NCBI RefSeq assembly: GCF_026537325.1
Contig: NZ_JAFNMJ010000004.1
Location: 1 to 64,000 of the forward strand
Reading direction: 5' to 3'
DNA from: Bifidobacterium sp. B4142
GTDB lineage: Bacteria > Actinomycetota > Actinomycetes > Actinomycetales > Bifidobacteriaceae
Length of the DNA stretch: 64,000 nt
Part shown: in pieces, positions 32,840-42,363 of the stretch
How the letters are laid out: each line of letters starts with the position of its first letter
Position numbering within the stretch: the stretch's first letter is position 1
Notes under the pieces: model-generated
Told to the model about the DNA's origin: nothing
The model's input: only the letters and a program-made list of their open reading frames with translations
Database searches by the model: none
Translations under genes and position numbers: made by a program

Positions 32840-34638
32840 GATTGTCCTTCGCTCTTTGGTGTTTGCATGGTTGCCGTGACCTGGGAGGGCACAGCCCCTT
32901 CGGCGGTCTGCTCGACTTCCGTCTGATGGACGGTTGCCGACGACGACCCGCCGGAGTCCTGATTCGACTGCACCTGTCCCTGCTTGTGCAGGCGGTGGGT
33001 CGACACAATTGCCAGCACGACCACGACCAGGGCCGCCAGGATCTGGGCGCCGATGGTCTGCATGTATGGATACAGCCCGATCCAGTCGCTGGTGGGCACG
33101 CCGGGCAGGTAGGTGGCCGGCACCAGGTCACCCTCAATCAGGGCATGGACGCCGCCCCCGGCGAAGATGACCACCATGACTGCCATGAGCAGGCTGGTGA
33201 TGATGAAGAAGGGCCGGATGGGGATCTTGACCGAGGTGAAGCGGATGAGCACGAAGACGACGACCAGGACCACGGCGGCCGCTGCAAAACCGGCCCAAAT
33301 CTCCCGTGTGCCGCCAGGAGCCATGGCGAAAATAGCCTGGTAGAACATGACCGTCTCGGCCCCCTCCCGGAAGACCGCCAGGAAGGAGAGCAGGGCCAGG
33401 GAGATCACGCTGCCCTGCGAAATGGCCGCCACTGTCCGGCTCTGTATGTAATGGTTCCAGGATTCCACAGAAGACTTGGACAACATCCAGTTGCTGGTGT
33501 AGAGCAGCATGAGCATGGCAACCAGGGCCACCACACCCTCCAGGATCTCCTGCTGGGGACCGTTCCCGTTGAAGAGCAGGGTGAAGAGCAGAGCCACCAG
33601 CCCGCTGGCCACCAGGCCTGCCGCAATGCCCCAGTAGATGTGCCGGATCTTGTCTTTATGGCCGGACTTGACCAGGTAGGCAATGATGGCCGCCACCACC
33701 AGGATGGCCTCCAGCCCCTCCCTCAGCAGGACCACAAAGGCCTGGCCGAAGGCGGAGGTCAGGAAGGAGGTCCACCCATTGACCTGGTCCGCGGCGCCTC
33801 CATCCAGAACGGCGGCGTCCTCGACCAGCATGCTCTTCAGGTCGTTTACCAGGGTCTTGGCTGGCTTGCCCGCCACCATGGCCATCCGGGTCTCCTTGAA
33901 TTGGTATTCCACCTGGGAGACCCTGTTGCCGCTGATGGCGTTCATGACGTTCTTCTCGAAGCCCAGCTTTTCGTAATACTGGTAATAGGCTTTGTTGACC
34001 AGGTCAGATCCCGCCTGGCCCTGTCCCTTGGATGCCTGGGCGAGCGCCTGGTCCAGAATGGGCGTCATCTCGTGGGCCACCTGGGTCCAGGTCCGGTCGC
34101 CCTTGCCGTTGTTCCGATGCTTCTTGGCTGCGTCCAGCCGTCGACGATCCGCCTTGATCTGCTCCTGCTGAGCCTTGGCGTAGGCACGGGGATTGGCCAG
34201 CCCTTGGGTTGCATCCAGTTGAGTGGCCACAGCGGCCAGATCGGCTTGCAAAGCTTGGCAATCTTGGTCTATACCGGCTTGATTGTCATCCGCATAGGCT
34301 TTCGACTGGAGAGACTGAAAACGTTCATCCAAGTCGTTGCGGCGGTCCCGCCCCAATGTTGAAGCGGTAACTGTAACGAAGTTCGAACCGATATAGTCTG
34401 AATTGTAAGCAGCCATGAAATTGGCAGCAGCCCCTGCATGATCACCATCAGCATAGGCTCGCCGCCCAGAATTCAGATCCTGATCAATGGCCTTAACCAC
34501 ATCGGTCCAAGAAGCATAATTCGTCGACACGGTTGCCCCTAGGACCGCTTGCATTGGCAGGCAACACAGGATGAAGCACACAGCCAGCAGTGCTAGGACC
34601 GACGGCATGCGCGCCGATATGCGTCCAGTCTTAGCCAT
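32836..34638 (-). CDS. FTR1-family iron permease with extracellular N-terminal domain
   Basis: This 600-residue protein has a signal-like hydrophobic N-terminus (about residues 12-35), an extracellular helical domain (about 40-290, with many Lys/Gln/Asp) and then an FTR1 membrane domain of seven helices. The two essential motifs are REGLEA at 306-311 and REGAE at 424-428. Iron is normally transferred as ferric iron after extracellular oxidation. The ATG at 34638 follows GGAGGTCAGG; the frame can extend to 34716 without support. It is the first gene of the seven-gene iron operon. Expression is presumably iron-repressed, but I see no clear regulator box in the 186 bp upstream. Confidence 0.9.
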   Translation of the reverse strand: MAKTGRISARMPSVLALLAVCFILCCLPMQAVLGATVSTNYASWTDVVKAIDQDLNSGRRAYADGDHAGAAANFMAAYNSDYIGSNFVTVTASTLGRDRRNDLDERFQSLQSKAYADDNQAGIDQDCQALQADLAAVATQLDATQGLANPRAYAKAQQEQIKADRRRLDAAKKHRNNGKGDRTWTQVAHEMTPILDQALAQASKGQGQAGSDLVNKAYYQYYEKLGFEKNVMNAISGNRVSQVEYQFKETRMAMVAGKPAKTLVNDLKSMLVEDAAVLDGGAADQVNGWTSFLTSAFGQAFVVLLREGLEAILVVAAIIAYLVKSGHKDKIRHIYWGIAAGLVASGLVALLFTLLFNGNGPQQEILEGVVALVAMLMLLYTSNWMLSKSSVESWNHYIQSRTVAAISQGSVISLALLSFLAVFREGAETVMFYQAIFAMAPGGTREIWAGFAAAAVVLVVVFVLIRFTSVKIPIRPFFIITSLLMAVMVVIFAGGGVHALIEGDLVPATYLPGVPTSDWIGLYPYMQTIGAQILAALVVVVLAIVSTHRLHKQGQVQSNQDSGGSSSATVHQTEVEQTAEGAVPSQVTATMQTPKSEGQS

Positions 34639-34824
34639 CCTGACCTCCAGTATCAGCTTCTTCACCTGCTTTACTAGGATCAATAAAGCTGTATATTTCC
34701 GTACAACACGATCCATGGGTTAATCTACTGCAAAGCAAACAGAAAAAATAGGTTTGACTTTTTACCCATTTCGCACTATGCGGAACTATGAGGAAAATGC
34801 GCGTGGATGTTGCGCCTTGCTGTC

Positions 34825-35802
34825 CTATATGCCCTCCTCTTGCATGGATGGCTTCACATCAATCGTGTAAGAGAGCTCATCAACTTGCTCTTTGTTGATG
34901 AGTTTCATGAGAACGGAAACCGCAACCTTAGCCAGTTGTCGGTAAGGCTGAACGATCGTAGGCAATGGCGGGTACGCAGTCTTGTATATGAAGGACCCGT
35001 CATATCCGAACACCAGCAAATCTGCAGGAATAGACAATCCTCTTGTCAAAGCCCTCTTTTGGACTGCGAGCGCCACCATATCAGCGGCGAACACGCCGTC
35101 AAGATCGGGATACCGATCCAGAATCATATCCGCCACATCCAGATATGAGTCAAAATCGAACTGATTCAGTCCGAGTTCATAGGTGTGGCAGGCGATGCCA
35201 TGTTTCATCATTTCTTCGCCGAATGCCGCATGACGCTTTCCTGAGGGTGTTCTCACCTTCGTATATCCGACAAGCTGGATGACCTTCTTGCACCCATGTC
35301 TGATAAAAGCTTGCGCAGCTATACGTCCACCTTGCTCATGGTTGGCACTTACCACAGGAATGTCATCGGCAAGGTTCCTGTCCAAGGCAACAATTGGAGC
35401 ACTGATGTCCGAATACCGTATATCAATTGAATGACTGCCGATGATGATGCCATCGACTTTGTTTTCCTGGAGCATCTCCAGGTACTTCTTCTCTTTGCTC
35501 GAAGAGTCTTTGGTATCACACAGGATCATTTTGTAGCCCCTGCGATCCAACTGATCCTCTATGCAGGCGGTCATCGTCGAAAAGAAAGGCTGGGTCACGT
35601 CTGGTATGACCAAACCAACGAGATTGGTTCTGCTGCTGTACAGACTTCGAGCAATCTGGTTGGGATGATATTGAAGAACATTAATGGCGTTGCGTATCTT
35701 TTCGCGAGTCATCTGCGATATGTATCCGCGATTATTGAGGTAACGGGACACGGTATTTTTAGAAACTCCAGCATACTGTGCCACATCATTAATCGTCGTC
35801 AT
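34825..35802 (-). CDS. LacI family regulator of the GH172/GH32 locus
   Basis: This 325-residue repressor has an N-terminal HTH (TTINDVAQYAGVSKNTVSRY, residues 2-21), a hinge region (LQYHPNQIARSLYSS) and an effector domain with VGLVIPDVTQPFFSTMTACI. The ATG at 35802 has GGAG just before it. It lies 100 bp after the GH32 gene on the same strand and is probably the last gene of that unit. The paired palindromes upstream of the binding protein (42040 and 42185) are its likely targets, with a fructose-containing sugar as inducer. Confidence 0.87.
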   Translation of the reverse strand: MTTINDVAQYAGVSKNTVSRYLNNRGYISQMTREKIRNAINVLQYHPNQIARSLYSSRTNLVGLVIPDVTQPFFSTMTACIEDQLDRRGYKMILCDTKDSSSKEKKYLEMLQENKVDGIIIGSHSIDIRYSDISAPIVALDRNLADDIPVVSANHEQGGRIAAQAFIRHGCKKVIQLVGYTKVRTPSGKRHAAFGEEMMKHGIACHTYELGLNQFDFDSYLDVADMILDRYPDLDGVFAADMVALAVQKRALTRGLSIPADLLVFGYDGSFIYKTAYPPLPTIVQPYRQLAKVAVSVLMKLINKEQVDELSYTIDVKPSMQEEGI

Positions 35803-35902
35803 ACTGGCTCCATCACACGTGTTCGGTACCTCTGCCAACCACAGCACCCGACGGGATAACCCGCATCATTAGTAGATTACGCCTGCCACCGCGGCAAAGA
35901 CG

Positions 35903-37378
35903 TCAAATCCGCACTCCGTACGATCGCAGACCCAACAGGTTGGCCTCACCACCTTGAGTCGAAATAGTAAATTCATTGCATCCATTTTTGGGGAAGATAT
36001 TGAGCGAATGACATACTCTGCCATCATCCGCAAAAATCTCTAGTGATGTACGATCACTGACGATGCGAACTGATAAAGCAGCATTCCTCACACCAGTCAA
36101 ACTACTCCGGGTGGCCCCCTTGCTCCATTCATCAGCACGATTGCGATCCACCACCATGAGTGCACGTTTCAGATCAAGATAGCAGACAGTTTCGTGCTGC
36201 TTGTCTGCGCGCATGTGCAGTTCGACGACGTCGGCTGTGGTAGTCACCAGATCAATCGAAAAAGACAGGTCATAATGCACGCCATCAGATACAGGGATAT
36301 CGGTTGGCTCTACTCCCACTACCATGTGCTCCGACTCATAAGGATCAACATGGAGCAGCGAGAGTTCTCGAACTGGCTCGAATGCCAATTCATCCTGACC
36401 TTCAAGGCGCACCTCTCGCGGAAGACAGAATGATCCGCACCAACCTTCGCGATATGTCGGCCCCCAGTCCTTCCAAAACGGCATCCAGTCCCAGCAATTC
36501 GCCCAAGCGAGCATGATCCTACGCCCAGAACCATCCAGGAAGGTCTGAGGGGCATAGAAATCGAATCCCCAATCAATCTCTCCATTCGTGGTATAGCAGA
36601 ATCGCCCAGTCCGATAATCGAAATCACCAATGAAATAGACGACTGTGCGCTCTCCTGCTCCCATCGGCGAGCAAAATAGGACATAACGATCACCAAGTTT
36701 AAAGAAATCAGGGCACTCCCACATATAACCCCATTCACCCCTGCTTTCTGCCATGTTGTTGAGAAACTGCCAGTGGACCAGATCGTCGGAACGATAGAGC
36801 AGGACACAGGCCTGACCATGCCGTTGCGCCCCACATATCAGGTAATAAGCACCTTCGTGCTCCCAGACCTTGGGGTCGCGAAAGAAATCATGAGATACCC
36901 CCTCGGGGGCACTGATGACCGGATTACCTTCATATTTGTTGAAATGAATGCCGTCATCGCTCCATGCCAGGCACTGGTTCTGCTCAAACCCTCTGCCATT
37001 ATTGGAAGTGCCGGTGTACAGCAAATACAACCTTTCATCCTTGACGATGGCACTACCGGAGAAGCAGCCACCTTGTGGATGGTCGTCATACCATTCACTT
37101 GGAGCCAATGCAATCGGCAGATATCGCCAATGGAAGAGATCATCACTGACCGCATGACCCCAAAACATGCGACCCCAAAACCCGCTGTAGGGATTGAACT
37201 GATAAAAGATGTGATATTGTCCGCGGAACCAGATCAAGCCATTGGGATCATTGATCCAACCGGTCTGTCCCATGAAGTGGTATTCCTGCCTCATAACTCC
37301 TGCAGACACCTGAGCCTTGTGATCATCAATATGCTGTTGCGCATGTGCAATGGCCAAGGCCATACTCTTCTGGGACAT
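35903..37378 (-). CDS. Glycoside hydrolase family 32 beta-fructofuranosidase
   Basis: This 491-residue cytoplasmic enzyme releases fructose from sucrose, inulobiose or short fructans. All three GH32 motifs are present: WINDPNG with Asp44 (nucleophile), FRDP with Asp168 (transition-state stabiliser) and ECP with Glu221 (acid/base). The C-terminal beta-sandwich follows from about residue 335 and ends SLEIFADDGRVCHSLNIFPK. AAAGGA precedes the ATG at 37378; GTG at 37396 is less likely. It follows the GH172 gene after 30 bp, so it probably hydrolyses the disaccharide that GH172 produces. Confidence 0.93.
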   Translation of the reverse strand: MSQKSMALAIAHAQQHIDDHKAQVSAGVMRQEYHFMGQTGWINDPNGLIWFRGQYHIFYQFNPYSGFWGRMFWGHAVSDDLFHWRYLPIALAPSEWYDDHPQGGCFSGSAIVKDERLYLLYTGTSNNGRGFEQNQCLAWSDDGIHFNKYEGNPVISAPEGVSHDFFRDPKVWEHEGAYYLICGAQRHGQACVLLYRSDDLVHWQFLNNMAESRGEWGYMWECPDFFKLGDRYVLFCSPMGAGERTVVYFIGDFDYRTGRFCYTTNGEIDWGFDFYAPQTFLDGSGRRIMLAWANCWDWMPFWKDWGPTYREGWCGSFCLPREVRLEGQDELAFEPVRELSLLHVDPYESEHMVVGVEPTDIPVSDGVHYDLSFSIDLVTTTADVVELHMRADKQHETVCYLDLKRALMVVDRNRADEWSKGATRSSLTGVRNAALSVRIVSDRTSLEIFADDGRVCHSLNIFPKNGCNEFTISTQGGEANLLGLRSYGVRI

Positions 37379-37408
37379 TTCCGATTTTCCTTTCACTTGG
37401 TTAAATGG

Positions 37409-38755
37409 TCAGCGGTCGAACGCCTGACGTTGCTCTGCAGCAAGTTGCGTATTCAATTCAGACTCGCGAGCAGTCTTTTCCTCCTTGAGACGGAACTGCT
37501 CCTGCCGTAGCGGTCTATAGGCCTTCCAACGACGTTCGTAGGATTCTCTGGCCTCACGCATATCGTCAGTCAATGAAGGCATGCCACCGTCTCGGGTGGC
37601 ATAGGTAGGCACATCGGGTATCCGCTGATCGACCGGCAGGATATGCAGAGGCGTTTCATCAGGCATGGTCTGATACCAGTAAGCGGTGGAGCTCCAGTCA
37701 TCAGAAAGTTGATTGGCGTGTCCGTGTTCGATGCTGACTCTCAGACTCTTAGAGAACCTGACTGGATCGGTGATATGGAATCGATATGAAACCTGCACAC
37801 CATTGGAATCCGCCTCATGGACAATAGTTCCAAAGAAGGGGAAAGAGTTCCTCTGCATACCCCATGCATTATTGAAGTAATCCTCTGTGCCGGTGCCATT
37901 GAGACTGGGATACTCTTCTCCATCTATGAAGAACATATCATTGCCTTCACCCCACCAGCTGCCTTGATAGTGGTGGACGGTCAGATTGCACCCTACGTAG
38001 TGTCCCCTTCCCTTGACGTCCAAAAGGGTGTAATTGTTCTCACCTTTGAGGTTTCGTACTCCGTTGACTTCTGGCGCGTTGACCTGCAAATCGTCGCCCC
38101 ACCCTGCACAACGGGCGGTTCTGTTCCAGCAAGCATGGAAATATGCCGTATCGTTAGAAAGATGATCCCGATACATTTCGTAATCAATGTTGAAATACAG
38201 AATGAAGGGTAGATCACCCTCGTTAATGATATCGATGCGAGCCTTTCGATCAAACGGCATCGGGAAGTAGCACGATACTGAACAGGGTGCGCCGAATCTT
38301 CCAGCCTCTTCGGGTTTAAGCGAAACGTTGAAGGGCAGAGATGAGAAATTCCCCGGATAGCTGTTCCCTATACAGAAAAAGTCTCCCAAGGGGGCAAGAA
38401 CACTTGGACTGTCCTGATCATCCCATGTAATGCTGATCAGCACTTTCCGATAATAGAAGGGGTCATAATCATCCCAGACCACACCCAAGGCGGGACCGAT
38501 CTCCATGACAGGAGCTGCCTGTGCCATTTGATGGGGATCCATGATTGAAGGAGCCAGCACCCTCCTGCAGGAGGAAGTCATCCACATGTGCGTGATGCAG
38601 CCAGGGCCTTCTATTTCCCCCAAGCAGGTGGTCTTGCCCGCCGGAACCTCCCAGTAGTCCTGATTTCTTCCGCTATGATCCCAGCTCGACAATCGCCCAT
38701 TGCGCGAATCCGTAATTGTCGTCAAATCTCGAAACAGCCCGTTTAGGTTATTCAT
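37409..38755 (-). CDS. GH172 (DUF2961) alpha-fructofuranosidase / difructose dianhydride hydrolase
   Basis: This 448-residue cytoplasmic protein has the GH172 double jelly-roll fold. The catalytic glutamates of the B. dentium enzyme alphaFFase1 (Glu270 and Glu291, from memory of the published structure) fall here at exactly the same residue numbers: WWGEGND has Glu270 and GTGTEDYFNNAW has Glu291. Also conserved are GPGCITHMWMT near residue 52 and FFIDGEEYPSLNG. The B. dentium enzyme makes or hydrolyses difructose dianhydride I; related enzymes attack arabinan with arabinofuranose residues. The ATG at 38755 is preceded by AAAGGGCAAAG. The neighbours (ABC importer, GH32) favour a fructose dianhydride or other alpha-fructofuranoside as substrate. 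Confidence 0.88.
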   Translation of the reverse strand: MNNLNGLFRDLTTITDSRNGRLSSWDHSGRNQDYWEVPAGKTTCLGEIEGPGCITHMWMTSSCRRVLAPSIMDPHQMAQAAPVMEIGPALGVVWDDYDPFYYRKVLISITWDDQDSPSVLAPLGDFFCIGNSYPGNFSSLPFNVSLKPEEAGRFGAPCSVSCYFPMPFDRKARIDIINEGDLPFILYFNIDYEMYRDHLSNDTAYFHACWNRTARCAGWGDDLQVNAPEVNGVRNLKGENNYTLLDVKGRGHYVGCNLTVHHYQGSWWGEGNDMFFIDGEEYPSLNGTGTEDYFNNAWGMQRNSFPFFGTIVHEADSNGVQVSYRFHITDPVRFSKSLRVSIEHGHANQLSDDWSSTAYWYQTMPDETPLHILPVDQRIPDVPTYATRDGGMPSLTDDMREARESYERRWKAYRPLRQEQFRLKEEKTARESELNTQLAAEQRQAFDR

Positions 38756-38810
38756 TCTTTGCCCTTTCATTGTCTGTTGAATAGAGAAGGTCAAACACCA
38801 ATTTCCTCAT

Positions 38811-39641
38811 TCACCCCTTGACAGCCCCAGCAACCATGCCGCCTACGATCTTCTTTTGGAAGAGCCCGTAGAAAATCAGCTCAGGGATGATGATCATGAC
38901 GCTGGATGCCACAATGCCGCCATAGTCGACCGTGTAAGTGCCCTTGAAGAAAGAGGCACCCATCGCCAGCGTGTAGTCAGCTTGCCTGCGCAGCATGACC
39001 GATGCAAAGGGATACTCATTCCACATGTACAGCACATTGAATATGACCACGGTAGCGATGACTGGTTTGGTCATGGGCAGAATAATACGAATCATAAGAT
39101 CCCATATGGAGCACCCATCAATAATGGCCGCCTCGTCAATTTCAGGCGGCAGGGCCTGCAGATAACCGACGAAGAGCAGGGTGTTGAAAGAAATTGACGA
39201 GGCCACATAGGGAAACACCAGTGCCCACTGTTCCCGTAATCCGAAGAAGATATTGATCTTATACACCGGAAACAGCAGGATGAAAGGTGAGACGCACAGC
39301 CCTGCTATGAGAAACCCATAGACCAGCCGCCGCAAATTGGGATGGTCGAACACCATCCTTGCCAGAGCGAATGAGCTCAGGAAGGTTATGACCAGCTCGA
39401 TGGCCAAAGCGAGCAGGCAGACCATGAAGGTATTGGCATATAGTCTTGGATAGTCAAGTGTTTTCAGTGCATTGACATAGTTGCCCCAACTTAAGGAATG
39501 CGGCAAGGCCAGTGGATTGGACAGGATTTCTGCGTTGCTTTTAAACGACAGAACAAGCATCCAGATGAAGGGGAACACCACTAGAACCGTAATGATGGCG
39601 ATTAGGACATACATTATGCGTTTCGTACGTTTCGCAAGCAT
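38811..39641 (-). CDS. Sugar ABC transporter permease, MalG type (fructoside importer)
   Basis: This 276-residue permease has six helices and the EAA loop EAAIIDGCSIWDLMIRIILP near residue 175. The end (FQKKIVGGMVAGAVKG) is the standard MalG-type C-terminus. It starts 2 bp after the MalF-type gene with GAAGGGTGAG as ribosome site and precedes the GH172 gene by 55 bp. The shared ATPase is not encoded here. Confidence 0.88.
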   Translation of the reverse strand: MLAKRTKRIMYVLIAIITVLVVFPFIWMLVLSFKSNAEILSNPLALPHSLSWGNYVNALKTLDYPRLYANTFMVCLLALAIELVITFLSSFALARMVFDHPNLRRLVYGFLIAGLCVSPFILLFPVYKINIFFGLREQWALVFPYVASSISFNTLLFVGYLQALPPEIDEAAIIDGCSIWDLMIRIILPMTKPVIATVVIFNVLYMWNEYPFASVMLRRQADYTLAMGASFFKGTYTVDYGGIVASSVMIIIPELIFYGLFQKKIVGGMVAGAVKG

Positions 39642-39643
39642 GC

Positions 39644-40513
39644 TTACTCACCCTTCCTGCCGAAGATGAAGTACAGCCCTGTAAGCGCCAGTGAAATAAG
39701 GAAGGTGACACTGGCGATGGACATGCCATATCCGTAGTCGCTGCTGGTGAAAGTCATGGAATAGCTGTAGGTCACCAGAGTCTCGGAGAGATGGTTGGGG
39801 CCACCGCCAGTAGTCTGCTGTACGATTTCAAATATCTTGAATATACCTGTAATGATAAGGACCGCAACGGTTGATATTGTGGAGCGCATCATCGGTATGA
39901 CGACATAACGGACCCGCTGCCAGCCCGTAGCACCATCGATTTGAGCAGCCTCAAGAACTTCTTCAGGGATCATCTTCAAACCGGCGATGAAGATGGTGAC
40001 CAGATAACCTAATTGCTGCCAGAAGTAGATAATGGCGATGCTATACGGAGAAAGGACAGTCCCGCCTATCCACTGCTTGGCCCATCCTCGCAATCCGATT
40101 GCTTTCAGCAGACCATTGATGATGCCCACCTTCGGATCCAGTATGTAGACCCAAATAATGCCCACAATGATTGGGGCGATAATCGCAGGAGAGAAGATCA
40201 GTGATTTGGAAAGATCAATGAAGCGCAGTTTGTTGTTGAGCAGCAATGCAATGAAAAACGAGAGAATCATGAGCAGTACTGAGGCAACGACAAAGATGAT
40301 TATTGTGTTCGCGCCCGATTTCCAAAAGAATGGATCATGGATGAGTCGAACATAGTTGGACAATCCAATGAATCTTGCCCTCCCGATTCCGGAATATCTG
40401 GTAAAGCTGTATCCGATAGCTATAGCTATAGGGGCGATGATAAAGATCACGTAAACCAAGCACGTGGGTATTAGAAATCCCACCTTGTACCGCGTTTTGC
40501 TGAGCCAGCGCAT
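39644..40513 (-). CDS. Sugar ABC transporter permease, MalF type (fructoside importer)
   Basis: This 289-residue permease has six helices and the EAA loop EAAQIDGATGWQRVRYVVIP around residue 207, followed by IVQQTTGGGPNHLSETLVTY as in the MalF/UgpA group. The ATG at 40513 has a GGAAG-type site upstream. It works with the MalG-type partner and the lipoprotein encoded at 40590-41906. Confidence 0.88.
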   Translation of the reverse strand: MRWLSKTRYKVGFLIPTCLVYVIFIIAPIAIAIGYSFTRYSGIGRARFIGLSNYVRLIHDPFFWKSGANTIIIFVVASVLLMILSFFIALLLNNKLRFIDLSKSLIFSPAIIAPIIVGIIWVYILDPKVGIINGLLKAIGLRGWAKQWIGGTVLSPYSIAIIYFWQQLGYLVTIFIAGLKMIPEEVLEAAQIDGATGWQRVRYVVIPMMRSTISTVAVLIITGIFKIFEIVQQTTGGGPNHLSETLVTYSYSMTFTSSDYGYGMSIASVTFLISLALTGLYFIFGRKGE

Positions 40514-40589
40514 ATGATGCCATTTCTTCCAAGTACGATGCCCTCATTCCCTCAAATCCCCCGTTTGGGAAATGGGCAGGCATATTCAA

Positions 40590-41906
40590 TTACTTATGAC
40601 TGATTTTCCAGGCTTGATCGATCTTGCTCAAACCTGCAGAAGGTGTATAAGTACCTTGGATAACTCCGAAAATAGCGTCATAGAGAGCCTGCTGACTCGC
40701 TGCATCCAAGGTGAGATCCGGCGCAGAAGCTGGCGAAGGCCAATTCTTGCCCAGCGCCTTGAGCATCTCATTCATGGCGTATTGGCTTGACGTCGCTTTC
40801 AGCCCCGGATAATTGGTTGCGGGGAAGGTCGATTTGGCATAGGACATCTTTGCGGCCTCTTCCCCGTAATAGAACTTGAGAAATGCATAGACACCTGCTT
40901 TCATTGCCACATCATCGCCTACAGCCTTGTTGACCACGATGGGATTCGCCGGCACCCTCATGGATACATTTTGGTCATATGAAGAATCGCTAAACTTTGG
41001 ACCCCACCAAAATCCGACCTTATCCCCTAAAGAAGAGTCAAATTCGGCACAGTCCCACTGCCCAGAGCCAAATAAAGCAGCTTTCCCGTCATTAAACTGC
41101 TGCTTGGCATCGAAGTATTCAATGGTTGAAACATTTTCCGGGAAAGCACCAGCCTTTGCCAGCCCTTCAATTTTATCAAATGCCTTGATAAAATCAGGAT
41201 TGTTGAATTGTTCCTTTCCTGCCTTGATCTTCTTCAGATTGTCCTGCCAGCCGTATCGAACCAAAAGCTCGTTGAACTCCCACATCGTATAGGAGCTGTT
41301 TTTGCTTCCTATAGCAATCGGCGTATATCCTCCTGCCTTGATCTTGGGAAGCGTCTCCATCAGCTGCTCATATGTGGTGTCATCGTTGGGATAAGGAATC
41401 CCCAACTTGTCAATAATTCCCTTGTTGTAGAAAAAGCCTTGCACATTGCTCTGATAGGGAAGCCCATATTGACCGGTCTGCTTATCTTCGAACGAGTCCT
41501 TTCCCCCAGCAATTGCCTTGGCCACTGAAGGGTTTTTCTTCAGAAAATCACGTAGGTCCAGCAAGGCGCCGGACTTGCTGTACTCGGGAGCTTCGCTGGC
41601 ATCGATCCAGAACAGCTGGGGCAATGTACCATCAGAAGCCTCAAGCTTCATATTCTTAGAATGAGATTCCTTGTCAGAGGCTTCGAAGACCACCTTGTAT
41701 TTGCCTTTATGCTTTTTGTTGAATGCCTGCACTATGTCATATGTCACCGCCTCTTGCTTTTTCGGATTGGCCACATGAATGCCGAATTTGATGATCGTAG
41801 ACCCGCTGGCATCCTTGCCCTGATTGCCGCATGCTCCCAGCATGCCCAAGGACAAAATCCCGGCCAAGCAGGCCGCAACAGTCTTCACCACGTTGTGTCT
41901 GTTCAT
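40590..41906 (-). CDS. Sugar ABC transporter substrate-binding lipoprotein (fructoside importer)
   Basis: This 438-residue family-1 solute-binding protein has a signal peptide with lipobox LGAC (Cys26). The mature part shows FNKKHKGKYKVVFEASDKES, QLFWIDASEAPEYSKSGALL and YQSNVQGFFYNKGIIDKLGI. AAAGGAT precedes the ATG at 41906, which defines the start; a longer frame to 42086 would run through the promoter and operators. It is the first gene of the GH172/GH32 operon. Its ligand is inferred to be a fructose-containing disaccharide or dianhydride. Confidence 0.88.
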   Translation of the reverse strand: MNRHNVVKTVAACLAGILSLGMLGACGNQGKDASGSTIIKFGIHVANPKKQEAVTYDIVQAFNKKHKGKYKVVFEASDKESHSKNMKLEASDGTLPQLFWIDASEAPEYSKSGALLDLRDFLKKNPSVAKAIAGGKDSFEDKQTGQYGLPYQSNVQGFFYNKGIIDKLGIPYPNDDTTYEQLMETLPKIKAGGYTPIAIGSKNSSYTMWEFNELLVRYGWQDNLKKIKAGKEQFNNPDFIKAFDKIEGLAKAGAFPENVSTIEYFDAKQQFNDGKAALFGSGQWDCAEFDSSLGDKVGFWWGPKFSDSSYDQNVSMRVPANPIVVNKAVGDDVAMKAGVYAFLKFYYGEEAAKMSYAKSTFPATNYPGLKATSSQYAMNEMLKALGKNWPSPASAPDLTLDAASQQALYDAIFGVIQGTYTPSAGLSKIDQAWKISHK

Positions 41907-42039
41907 TTTCTTATCCTTTTTGTAACCCACCAGTGGCCGTTTCCTTTCAGAAACATGAGCTCTTTCGTCCTGGAACCGGTCATGGCAACTCACCACCTTC
42001 GTCAGCAGACCAAGCACTAGACAAATCGCAATCCAGCGT

Positions 42040-42057
42040 ATGTTAATCGAATAACAT
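42040..42057. promoter_or_regulatory. LacI-type operator upstream of the fructoside importer
   Basis: ATGTTAATCGAATAACAT has 6-bp arms (ATGTTA and TAACAT) around a central CG. It lies about 130 bp before the binding-protein start. With the similar site at 42185 it is a likely target of the LacI protein at 34825. Confidence 0.65.
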
Positions 42058-42184
42058 ATCCAGGACGCTATTGAGTACAGTCCCAAAACTGGAGTACTGG
42101 TTTACATCAGCAATCTGTCATAGATAACTGTATTTACAAGCCTTTCTTGAACCTGCTGATTACAGCGTACATCAATAACAGAAT

Positions 42185-42202
42185 ATGTCAACCGGATAAC
42201 AT
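42185..42202. promoter_or_regulatory. Second LacI-type operator, same motif
   Basis: ATGTCAACCGGATAACAT matches the site at 42040 in 13 of 18 positions with the same arms and central CG. The 145-bp spacing between centres (about 14 helical turns) would allow repression looping. This is an inference. Confidence 0.6.
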
Positions 42203-42285
42203 ACGACTCCCGTTATTGTGTCTGCAATCAAACAGGCAGCCTCGATGAATAACAGCAGCTTCTCTGAAGATGACGGAAAATAAAC

Positions 42286-42319
42286 AGCGGGCCATCAAGA
42301 ACCCGATCGATGACCCGCT
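42286..42319 (-). terminator. Terminator of the amino acid permease gene
   Basis: AGCGGG, one mismatch and CATC pair with GATG, one mismatch and CCCGCT. On the minus strand TGTTTATTTT follows, giving a rho-independent terminator 45 bp after the permease stop at 42364. It also insulates the fructoside promoter region. Confidence 0.65.
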
Positions 42320-42363
42320 GACGTGCCGCGTATGGCTTGATATACCTAGCTATCGCCCTGAAC

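Noticed and set aside
32842-34362. Plus-strand frame of 506 codons opposite the FTR1 gene
   Set aside because: It is His/Gln/Gly/Asp rich in the way of shadow frames and antisense to the FTR1 motifs REGLEA and REGAE.
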